NCBI GenBank assembly: GCA_020310875.1
Contig: CM035422.1
Span: 53,834,894 to 53,898,893, forward strand
From: Ceratopteris richardii
Taxonomy: Eukaryota; Streptophyta; Polypodiopsida; Polypodiales; Pteridaceae
Reading direction: 5' to 3'
Length of the DNA: 64,000 bases
In this document: positions 56,570 through 64,000 of the stretch, piece after piece
Layout: each line of letters opens with the position of its first letter
Numbering within the stretch: position 1 is the stretch's first letter
The notes under the pieces: generated by a model
What the model was told of the DNA's origin: nothing
The model's input: the letters and a program-made list of their open reading frames with translations, nothing else
Database searches by the model: none
Position numbers and translations under genes: made by a program

Positions 56570-57091
56570 ATGAATGAGTCATGCTTAGTTGAAGGTGGAA
56601 TCATTGATTACTGGGCATCTATCAGTTTGGATAGAAGTATGTCTCGACTAGCAGACGATATTATTGTTGCCTTATCTGGTAGATGTCCAGAACTAGGCAT
56701 GAACATGGCATCCACAACTATTGTTTCCACTTACCATGGTAGGAGGGAAGAGCTTGAAGGTCCAAAACTTGAGCGATGCTTAACTAGTGTATGTACGAGA
56801 GCATCCAAGGAGATATTTGCAAGGGGTAGTTTTGGTACCTTGAAAATACTTGTATGTATACTTGGTGAGAAGACTCCTGCTTATGGTGAGCAAAAGAGAA
56901 TATGTGAAACTAAGCTTGGTGTAGTTACCCAATGCTGCTTGTCAAGGAATATAAAGAAATTCAATTCTCAGTATTTGGAAAATGTTGCTTTGAAGAGAGG
57001 GGACAGGACGAGGCGCTCGAAGAATCTCATCAGTGGACCATCAACAAGGGCATTCATCGACAACGATAGACCAGCCCATGATCCATCCTAG
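56570..57091 (+). CDS. ARGONAUTE MID-domain ORF (173 aa), captured gene fragment
   Basis: One uninterrupted frame from ATG 56570. VEGGIIDYWASISLD resembles the start of the MID domain in plant ARGONAUTEs. Residues 92-142 are clearly MID: ILVCILGEKTPAYGEQKR, ICETKLGVVTQCCLSRN, SQYLENVALK. Y105, K109, Q121 and K142 match in identity and spacing the 5'-phosphate pocket of human AGO2 (Y529, K533, Q545, K566). Similarity stops at residue 142 where PIWI should begin; the last 31 residues (RGDRTRRSKN...) are unrelated. PAZ and PIWI catalytic residues are absent, so it cannot slice. The GVVTQCC wording is closer to AGO2/AGO7-type than to AGO1-type IVSQCC. It lies sense between integrase and polypurine tract of Gypsy I. 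Whether it is expressed is unknown; a pseudogene fragment is the main alternative. Confidence 0.8.
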   Translation: MNESCLVEGGIIDYWASISLDRSMSRLADDIIVALSGRCPELGMNMASTTIVSTYHGRREELEGPKLERCLTSVCTRASKEIFARGSFGTLKILVCILGEKTPAYGEQKRICETKLGVVTQCCLSRNIKKFNSQYLENVALKRGDRTRRSKNLISGPSTRAFIDNDRPAHDPS

Positions 57092-57640
57092 TGATGGGTG
57101 TACAACACGAAGAGATACCATCGATCAGCCATTCACCATGGTAAGAATCCTTACTTTGGAAACACCATAACCATGATAGATTAGGAAACCTCTTCGTCAG
57201 CATGCCCTTGAGCACTTCGCTCAAGACATCAACTTTTTGCACCACACTTCTTCCAGTGCATTTTCCGAGTACGCATGCATAGGGCCACATTACAAGGCCA
57301 TGCATAAGGCACATACATTCTTCAACCCATCACTGACACACTAACCCATCACTCACTATGGGTTATGAGTACTTGGCATGACTACTATGAACATCATCTT
57401 TGGAAGCTCTAAATGACATCAATGGAGGCTCACAATGACACATTCATGCTGGAATCCAAGGAAGAAGCACATACCAAGGGACTACAACTTGCAAAGGCTT
57501 ATAGTGACAAATGAAGAATCGGACAACCAACCCTACCACATTTGGAAGCTAGACAACTCTTGTTCATACAGAATGGACACTACCTCTCAAAGAACTACTT
57601 AGAACAAACACTACAACAAGGGGTTGTCAAGGATGACAAA
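57092..57640 (+). other. Spacer between ARGONAUTE ORF and polypurine tract
   Basis: About 550 bp with stops in all frames on the + strand. A short pair of similar phrases (AGGGCCACATTACA near 56354 and 57281) flanks the ARGONAUTE ORF, perhaps a duplicated segment. No PIWI-like continuation seen. Confidence 0.45.
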
Positions 57641-57656
57641 CTCGAGAGGGGGGGAG
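57641..57656 (+). other. Probable polypurine tract, Gypsy I
   Basis: CGAGAGGGGGGGAG, a strong purine run of the kind found just before a 3' LTR. Confidence 0.6.
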
Positions 57657-58265
57657 TATTAGAACTCAAGGTCAAGCACAAGCATGGAAGCACATCAGAA
57701 AGGTGGACACACACAAGAAGAAGGAGCAAGTAGGGAGCTCCAAGAGGTACATGTCAAATTTTCATAAGAATCCCCCACAAAAACAATGATTTTCATCACT
57801 AAAAACCATTGTAAATACCATTTTCCATTTTTTTAACTCCATTTTGTTCAAGACGAGGGGTCCTTGAGCTTGAGGAGTATTAGAAGTATCATCATACCAA
57901 TTTTCATAGTTTCTAGACTCTGTTTGAGGCCTTAAATAAGCGCTAGAACTGATTTTTAACTAGGCCAGACATTAGGTCTAGACAGGGCCAAAACTAGTCA
58001 AAAAAATAGAAAAAGAGCTGGTGAGCTCATTTTGAAGGTTAGCTAGTTAGAGAGTGAGCTTGTTGTAGATTTGAGCTTTGTAAGAGAGTTCTTTTGTAAT
58101 CGAAGCTTTCCATTGTTCCTCTCTTTGATCTTGCCTTGTGTGTGTGTGCGTGCTAGTGTACTTCTCACTCATACATTTGTGCCTTCACATGCTCATGGTC
58201 TTCATACCAATCCTCATGTCTCCGCAGATTGACAAGTAAAGGAGGTGATGCTTATGCTTGAGCTA
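57657..58265 (+). repeat. Probable 3' LTR of Gypsy I (possibly truncated)
   Basis: Begins TATTAGAACTCAAG, not TG, after the polypurine tract. LTR-like pyrimidine-rich and GAGTTCTTTTGTAATCG phrases occur near 58090. The end is unclear; family-1 LTR sequence of J starts at about 58268. There is no second copy in the window. Confidence 0.5.
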
Positions 58266-58267
58266 CA

Positions 58268-59270
58268 GTACATAGGATCTCTAATAGATCTATTCGCAAG
58301 CTAAAAGGACCCACCACACATCTTTCGAGTTCATTTGGCTGGTGTAGTGCAAAGATGTTGCAGCACCACTTCATTTGCATCAAGTACCTATCCATCTCCT
58401 CAGAGTGGTATCAGAGCAAGGTTGAACAACATGGCAGATGGATTTCCTTCATCAATTGACAAATTTGATAGAGGTAACTACTTAGCTTGGTCATTAAGGA
58501 TGGAGGCTTATCTTCAAGGCAGGGATTTATATTGTTATGTAGCTAGAGATGAATTTATGCCAAGTTTCAGGAATAAAAGTCAACCTACGCAAGAAGACCA
58601 AGAAAGATTAAGCTCATTGTGATCCAAGGATGCACTTGCAAGGTCGTATCTCCTCAAATCTATCTCAAATTTTTTATTACCTCACATTAGAAGCTGTAAA
58701 ACATATGAGGAAGTGTGGAAGGCACTTGAAGCCTTCTTCTCTTCAAGCACAAAGGCAAGAAAGAATCAACTATGGTTGGACTTCACAACCCTCAAGAAAT
58801 CTTCTGAGCAAAATGTGACTGATTTTGTCACAAAGATCAAAGATATTACTGATCAGCTAGGAAGCATTGTAGAAGTGATATATGAGAACAAATTGTAAGG
58901 AAAGTCATCAATGGCTTGAAGGTAGATGACAAGTGGGAAGCCTTTACAACAACAATGGATCTATACATGGATATGCATGTACGAGATTTCAATACACTCA
59001 TAGGACAACTACTTACTCGAGAGGCCAAGCTTATGAAGAATGGAGAAGGATCCAAAGGTAATCAATCCATTTCTTTGTATACTGATAAAAGTAAGTCCAA
59101 AGACAAAGAGGGAAAAGGGAAGAAAGTGGATGATGAACTAGGTATACATCAAGATAACTATGCACGTGGGGGAAGACATGGTAGAGGTAGAGGTAGAGGA
59201 GGAAGACAAGGCAGGGGGAGACCCCAAGACTCAAATCCTTGTTCTATTTTTGGACTAACCAATCAAACTA
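58268..59270 (+). mobile_element. Copia J (family 1) fragment: LTR end and gag
   Basis: The last ~137 bp of a family-1 LTR (to about 58404), primer site TGGTATCAGAGC (58406-58417), leader and a partial gag, cut at 59270 by the LTR of K. More diverged from G and K than those are from each other, so probably older. Confidence 0.88.
58431..59270 (+). pseudogene. Copia J gag fragment
   Basis: ATG 58431 (MADGFPSSIDKFDRGNY). TGA at 58620-58622 replaces Cys of the K sequence (WCSKDALA). A one-base loss near 58888 shifts the frame. The zinc knuckle has lost its second Cys (CSIFGLTNQT). The reading is cut by K at 59270. Confidence 0.88.
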
Positions 59271-60267
59271 TTGGAGCAAGTCTATGACAAGCCTAAGTAT
59301 TGGCTTGAGTCCCACAAAGTCATAGAAAAAGCCTTAAAATGAAGACTATGTAAAGTTCACTTGTGAACTACCTCTTGTAACTTTTGAAGAGTTTACTTAA
59401 TGTAAAAGTAAGAGAATCTTAAGTGGTTGAGTCCACATGATCAAGAATGGAAAGAGGAGCCACGAATTCGTGATTTGTGGTAGGTAGAGAATCAAATCAA
59501 TCATTGATTGATTGGAGAGTGATTGAGGGAAGTTAGCATCATTTTCAGTGATTTAACTTAGTAAAGTTATCTCTATAAGTCTACTATATGCTCATAAATT
59601 TTCATGTCATTTGGATGTTGCAATCTTCAGTTATGTTCATTTGAAGTCAACAGGGTCTGTTCATCTTCACCTCTCTGTCAGGTACCCGACTTTTTCACTC
59701 ATCTTGTCAGAGCCGTTGCTCAGTGGTTACTTATCCAAAGTCAGTGATTTAAAGCTTGTTGGATTCCGCTTACTGTCTAATATAACCATACAAATTTTCA
59801 TAATCATTGGATTCCTACATTTTGAGTTATGTTGATGTTTCTGCTCACTGGTCTATTTCTGTAGCAGCCCGTGAAAATCGGGATGATGTCATCACTTGTT
59901 AAAACTCATACTCAGTGTGTGGTTCATTATTTTTGATGAGATTACTCTTGAAAGTTAGCTCTTTAAGTTGCCTAGACTTCCCCAAGAGGAATTGAGCTAA
60001 TTGCTGCTGTGATCGGAGAATTATGTAAAACACTGGACAGGTGTATGAACCAAGAATAGCAAGTTTTCACCTCTGAGCTAACTCCAACTTATCTATTTTG
60101 ATCTATCTTTTTGAGAGTGATCTTCCAAGGTTCATAGGGTGTCTAATACATCCATTGGCAAGCTAAAAGGGCCCACCATATACTCCTGGAGTTCATTTGG
60201 CTGGTGTAGATCAAGGATTTTGCAACACCTCTTCATCTTCAAGCACATACCTATCCATCTCTTCACA
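59271..60267 (+). repeat. 5' LTR of Copia K with promoter deletion
   Basis: About 997 bp; the start reads TATTGGAGC in place of TGTTGGAGC. Against G it lacks 273 bp (G 38628-38900), including the TATA box. It ends TCTCTTCACA. The primer site at 60269-60280 has one change, TGGTATTAGAGC. Confidence 0.92.
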
Positions 60268-60268
60268 G

Positions 60269-60280
60269 TGGTATTAGAGC
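60269..60280 (+). other. Primer-binding site, Copia K (one mismatch)
   Basis: TGGTATTAGAGC, one base from the standard tRNA-Met site. Confidence 0.88.
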
Positions 60281-60293
60281 AAGGTTGGACAAC

Positions 60294-63200
60294 ATGGCAG
60301 ATGGATTTCCTTCATCAATTGACAAATTAGACAGAGGTAACTACTCAGCTAAGTCATTAAGAATGGAAGCCTATCTCCAAGGTAGAAGTTTATATGGTTA
60401 TGTGGCTGGAGATGAAGGTATGCCAAGTTTCAGGAACAAAAGTCAACCAACACAAGAAGAGCAAGAAAGATTGAGCACATGGTGCTCCAAGGATGCACTT
60501 GCAAGGTCTTATCTCCTCAACTCTATCTCAGATTTTTTGTTGCCTCACATTAGAAGTTGTAAGACATCTCAGGAAGTGTGGGATGCACTTGAAGCTTTCT
60601 TTTCTTCAAGTACCAAAGCTAGGAAGCATCAACTATGGCTGGAGTTCACAACTCTCAAGAAGGCTCCCAAACAAAATGTGACTGATTTTGTCACAAAGCT
60701 CAAGGACATAGCGGATCAGTTGGGAAGCATTGGAGAGGTAATAGATGAAGAGCAAATTGTAAGGCAGGTCATCAATGGCTTGAAGGCAGATGATAAGTGG
60801 GAAGCATTCACCACAGGTATGGATTTGTACATGGACATGCATGTACCTGATTTCAACACACTCATTGGACAACTACTTACTCAAGAGGCAAAGCTTATCA
60901 AAAATGGAGAAAGCTCTAAAGGTAATCAATCTTCAGCTTTATACACGGATAAAAGCAAGTCTAAAGATAACAAAGGAAAGGCAAAGAAAGTGGATGATGA
61001 AGCAGGTACATATCAAGCTAACTATGCAGGTAGAGGAAGACATGGCAGAGGTAGAGGAAGAGGAGGTAGACAAGGCAGGGGGAGATCCCAAGACTCCAAC
61101 TCATGTTCTATTTGTGGATTAACTAATCATACAACTGAAAATTGCTTTAGGAATTCCAGGAATCAAAGAGGCAGAGGATACAATAGAGGAAGTTATGGCT
61201 ACTCAAGAGGAAGGTTCAACAACTACCATGGCAACTACAACAACTACAATCATTCAAACTATCAAGGAGGCTACAAAGGAAGGAGAGACTACAATAACTA
61301 CACAGAAGACTCAAACAAAGAGGATTCATTATTGATCATGAACATGGCTATGCCACAAGGTAAATCTGATGAGCATGTTTTCTACATAGATTCAGGTTGT
61401 TCAAATCATGTGGCAGGAAATGTGGCACTCCTATCAGATTTAGAAGATCCAAGGAATAAGCATGAGGTACAAACAGGAGATGATACAAAACATCCTGTGG
61501 TGAAAATAGGCAATGTCAAAGCACCTGATGGAAACATCAACCTACTCAGTAAGGTACTCTATGTCCCTACCATTACAAAGAATTTGATAAGTGTTGGGCA
61601 GATAGTAGAGAAAGGGTTGCAAGTCAGGTTCACAAAAGCAGGAGCATTTGTTGAAGATCCAAGTCAAGGATTCAGAAGAATTGCAAAAGGTGAAAAAACA
61701 GGTAGATTGTTCACATTTGAATTACAGGACACTAGAAACATTGCTCTCTTTAATTATGGTAGTCAGACACTCACAGAGTTGGAAGTATGGCACAAAAGGT
61801 TAGCACATATTGGTGAAAGGTCATTAAAGCAAATCTGCAGTGACCAAAGTGTACTTGGACTTCCTAATTTGTCAAAACAACATATGATTTATAAGTGCAG
61901 TGCATGTCAATTTGGAAAGTCTTACAGGTTACCATTCATGAAGAAAGGTTATATGCATGGAGATCTCTTGGAGTTGGTTCATACAGATGTATGGGGACCT
62001 AGCAAGGAAGCTTCAATATCTGGATCAAGGTATTATGTTTCCTTTATTGATGATTGCAGCAGATGGACTATCCTATTCTTTATGAAACACAAAGATGAAG
62101 TTTTTTCATGTTTCAAAAGATATTTGGCTCTTGTGGAGAATCAAACAGGTAAATCACTAAAAAGGCTAAGGTCAGATGGAGGGGGAGAATACTTCTCCCA
62201 TGATTTTGATTCTTTTCTTCAAGAAAGAGGAATCAAAAGAGAGGTAACTACAAGGTACACTCCTGAGCAAAATGGAGTGGCAGAAAGGAGGAATAGGACA
62301 ATTGTTGAAGCTACAAGGTCTATGTTAAATGAAAAGCATTTACCTAATTACTTATGGGCCGAGGCTGTATCTACAGCCACTTACTTGATTAACAGGTTGC
62401 CTTCAAAATCCCTTGATGGGATGACTCCATATGAGGCTTGGAATGGAAGAAGACCAAGCTTAGATCATTGTAAAATTTTTGGATGTATTGCTTTTGCTCA
62501 TGTTCCTTCACAGGTTAGAGGCAAGATGGATCCAAAGGCAGAAAGGTGTGTATTTATTGGATATGACAACAATCAAAAGGGCTACAGGTTATACAACCCT
62601 ACCAACAAAGGATTCTTGGTAAGCAGAGATGTAGTTTTTGATGAGAACAATTCATGGTATGAAGATTCATGCAGGAAGGTCAATTTACCATATAATCTTG
62701 AAGAAGATTTTCCAAAGCTTGGTAGAGAACAACCAAAGATTGAAGAACAAGACACCTCAGAGGATGATGAAGAATCTCACATGGAAAAGGTCAAAGAATG
62801 GAAGTCTAAAGGTAAAGCAAAATTGCAGGAACTTGGACATGAGGCAGAATCATCACATCATGGCCTAAGAAGATCTATGAGGGAAAAGAAAAAACCAGAA
62901 AGGTATGGGTTTGACACCTCATTAGTAACTAAACATTCTATCTACATAGCACAGGACATAAACCAAGAGGAGCCATCATCATTTGAAGAGGCCAAAGCAA
63001 AAACAGAATGGAAGCATGCAATGAAGGAAGAGATTGAAGCACTTGAGGAAAACAACACTTGGGATTTGGTGCCCAAGACTTCATCCATGAAGGTAATAGG
63101 CTCAAGATGGGTCTATAAACTCAAGAAGAATTCTGATGGTTCAATTAACAGGTATAAGGCAAGGCTTGTGGCAAAAGGCTTTGCACAAACTCAGGGAATT

Positions 63201-63764
63201 GATTATGAGGAGACTTTCTCTCCTGTGGCAAAGATGCCTACTATTAGGGTTTTGCTTAGTATTGCCTCTTCCAAGAATTGGAAGATACTTCAACTAGATG
63301 TAAAGAATGCATTCTTGAATGGTTGGATAACAGAAGAGGTATATATGGCACAACCACCTGGTTTTGAGAATCAAGTTTATCCTAATTATGTGTGTAAACT
63401 TAACAAAGCATTGTATGGTCTCAAGCAAGCTCCAAGAGCTTGGAATTTCAGGCTTGTTTCATTCTTGCAGGACAAAGGCTTTCAACCAAGCAAGGCAGAT
63501 CCTTCACTCTTTATTAAAAAGAGTAATTCCGAGGTCATCTACCTATGTGTATATGTAGATGATATTATATTGACAGGAAATGATGCAGATGGTATGAAGA
63601 AGATCAAAGATCAGATGAGAGAAGAGTTCAAGATAAGTGATTTGGGTTCACTTACCTACTTCCTAGGTTTGGAAGTTGTCTACAAAGATCATGGTTTGTT
63701 TCTCACTCAAAGAAAGTACATTAAGGGCAAGGACCTCCAGAGACCAGAACCACTATTGTGGTGA
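60294..63764 (+). CDS. Copia K Gag-Pol polyprotein, 3'-truncated
   Basis: ATG 60294 (MADGFPSSIDKLDRGNY), chosen because other copies share it. Approximate residues: Gag 1-220; RG-rich tract and CCHC CSICGLTNHTTENC at 271-284; protease FYIDSGCSNHV near 363; GAG-pre-integrase HHCC 498-540; integrase HTDVWGP near 562, RSDGGGEYF near 627, NGVAERRN near 660; linker 790-910; RT_2 from 919, KNAFLNGW near 1003, [10 protein letters not shown] near 1042, YVDD near 1088. All visible catalytic residues of PR and INT are present. The true sequence ends at about residue 1144 (63726); the last 13 codons come from the neighbouring DNA, to TGA 63762-63764. RT connection and RNase H are missing. Confidence 0.92.
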   Translation: MADGFPSSIDKLDRGNYSAKSLRMEAYLQGRSLYGYVAGDEGMPSFRNKSQPTQEEQERLSTWCSKDALARSYLLNSISDFLLPHIRSCKTSQEVWDALEAFFSSSTKARKHQLWLEFTTLKKAPKQNVTDFVTKLKDIADQLGSIGEVIDEEQIVRQVINGLKADDKWEAFTTGMDLYMDMHVPDFNTLIGQLLTQEAKLIKNGESSKGNQSSALYTDKSKSKDNKGKAKKVDDEAGTYQANYAGRGRHGRGRGRGGRQGRGRSQDSNSCSICGLTNHTTENCFRNSRNQRGRGYNRGSYGYSRGRFNNYHGNYNNYNHSNYQGGYKGRRDYNNYTEDSNKEDSLLIMNMAMPQGKSDEHVFYIDSGCSNHVAGNVALLSDLEDPRNKHEVQTGDDTKHPVVKIGNVKAPDGNINLLSKVLYVPTITKNLISVGQIVEKGLQVRFTKAGAFVEDPSQGFRRIAKGEKTGRLFTFELQDTRNIALFNYGSQTLTELEVWHKRLAHIGERSLKQICSDQSVLGLPNLSKQHMIYKCSACQFGKSYRLPFMKKGYMHGDLLELVHTDVWGPSKEASISGSRYYVSFIDDCSRWTILFFMKHKDEVFSCFKRYLALVENQTGKSLKRLRSDGGGEYFSHDFDSFLQERGIKREVTTRYTPEQNGVAERRNRTIVEATRSMLNEKHLPNYLWAEAVSTATYLINRLPSKSLDGMTPYEAWNGRRPSLDHCKIFGCIAFAHVPSQVRGKMDPKAERCVFIGYDNNQKGYRLYNPTNKGFLVSRDVVFDENNSWYEDSCRKVNLPYNLEEDFPKLGREQPKIEEQDTSEDDEESHMEKVKEWKSKGKAKLQELGHEAESSHHGLRRSMREKKKPERYGFDTSLVTKHSIYIAQDINQEEPSSFEEAKAKTEWKHAMKEEIEALEENNTWDLVPKTSSMKVIGSRWVYKLKKNSDGSINRYKARLVAKGFAQTQGIDYEETFSPVAKMPTIRVLLSIASSKNWKILQLDVKNAFLNGWITEEVYMAQPPGFENQVYPNYVCKLNKALYGLKQAPRAWNFRLVSFLQDKGFQPSKADPSLFIKKSNSEVIYLCVYVDDIILTGNDADGMKKIKDQMREEFKISDLGSLTYFLGLEVVYKDHGLFLTQRKYIKGKDLQRPEPLLW

Positions 63765-64000
63765 AAAAGAAGGTTCCAAAGAAACCAATGCAAAAGAAGA
63801 AATTGACCAAGAAGGGAAAGGGCAAATCAGTAGTTGAAACTGTTATCACCAAAGAAAGGGAGGAAGTAATAATGGAAGAAACACAGAAGCCATCCACTGT
63901 GGAAGAAGTATCAAGAACCACAGAACCAGAAAGAGGAGGACCTTCACATTTTTCATCTGATTCTGAAAGTGATATTGAGAGATTTTTGCTAAAGAGTCTA
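63728..64000 (+). CDS. Unknown open frame, Lys-rich then acidic, runs off the window
   Basis: Open for 91 codons from the K junction to the end of the window, in a different frame from K. It reads QGPPETRTTIVVKKKVPKKP, a strongly basic KKKLTKKGKGK tract, an acidic Glu/Thr-rich stretch, and SSDSESDIERFLLKSL at the window edge. There is no start codon at the left end, so it is probably an internal piece of a larger gene, perhaps the gag or accessory ORF of another element. Family not recognised. Confidence 0.4.

Larger units (their letters stand above)
52750..58265 (+). mobile_element. Gypsy element I, 5'-truncated, with unusual 3' region
   Basis: Starts inside the RT/RNase H boundary and runs RNase H, two HHCC-like motifs, integrase core and C-terminal domain, a protease-like domain, a WVPK-repeat tract, an ARGONAUTE MID ORF, a polypurine tract and a probable 3' LTR. 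Gag, PR and most of RT upstream are missing. Stops are frequent except in the ARGONAUTE ORF. The right end is placed where family-1 LTR sequence of J begins. Confidence 0.75.
59271..63726 (+). mobile_element. Copia element K (family 1), truncated in RT
   Basis: 5' LTR, primer site, and an uninterrupted gag-pol to about residue 1144, where identity to G stops at 63726 and unrelated sequence begins. It is the best-preserved coding copy in the window but lacks RNase H and the 3' LTR and has a defective 5' LTR. Confidence 0.93.

Noticed and set aside
57054-57314. Continuation of the ARGONAUTE ORF into PIWI
   Set aside because: No PIWI-like phrase (for example the GADVTHP block) is found in any frame downstream; stops follow at once.

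Overview
The window is repeat-dominated plant nuclear DNA. Almost all of it is nested, broken LTR retrotransposons of the Copia and Gypsy types plus two very long hexanucleotide arrays. Evidence for a land plant: primer-binding sites of the plant TGGTATCAGAGC and TGGCGCC/TGGAGCC types, TG...CA LTRs of 0.7-1.3 kb, Copia order Gag-PR-INT-RT-RH, Gypsy order Gag-PR-RT-RH-INT, and a plant-like ARGONAUTE fragment. The species cannot be named from the sequence. No ordinary host gene, rRNA, tRNA or CRISPR was found.

Layout: (AT)n 1-120. Copia A 121-3742 (family 1), cut by the LTR of Copia B (3743-5029, family 2). B is cut by a head-to-head pair of 5'-truncated Copia C copies (family 3) with LTRs at both outer ends (5030-13664). 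Unassigned DNA 13665-14275 and 20155-21333 flanks a complete but degenerate Copia D (14276-20154, family 2, target duplication GCATA). A 4.4 kb (GTATGT)n array (21334-25794) runs into a minus-strand Copia E, which is split by Gypsy F (26588-37968). F carries a perfect solo-LTR insertion inside RT and an extra coiled-coil ORF after integrase. Copia G (38359-44386, family 1) cuts E and abuts a minus-strand Gypsy H (44387-49501), whose leader holds a tandem hairpin array. A second 2.8 kb (GTATGT)n array (49502-52340) follows, then an LTR fragment. Gypsy I (52750-~58265) has a protease-like domain after integrase and an ARGONAUTE MID-domain ORF near its 3' end. Last come a family-1 gag fragment J (58268-59270), Copia K (59271-63726, the best-preserved gag-pol, truncated in RT) and an unknown open frame running off the window.

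As for cooperation, the Gag, protease, integrase, RT and RNase H modules are those of self-replicating LTR elements. No element here looks autonomous: every copy has nonsense codons, frameshifts, lost catalytic residues, promoter deletions or missing ends. The most unusual content is the ARGONAUTE MID ORF and post-integrase protease of element I, the 3' coiled-coil ORF of F, the hairpin array of H and the palindromic C composite.
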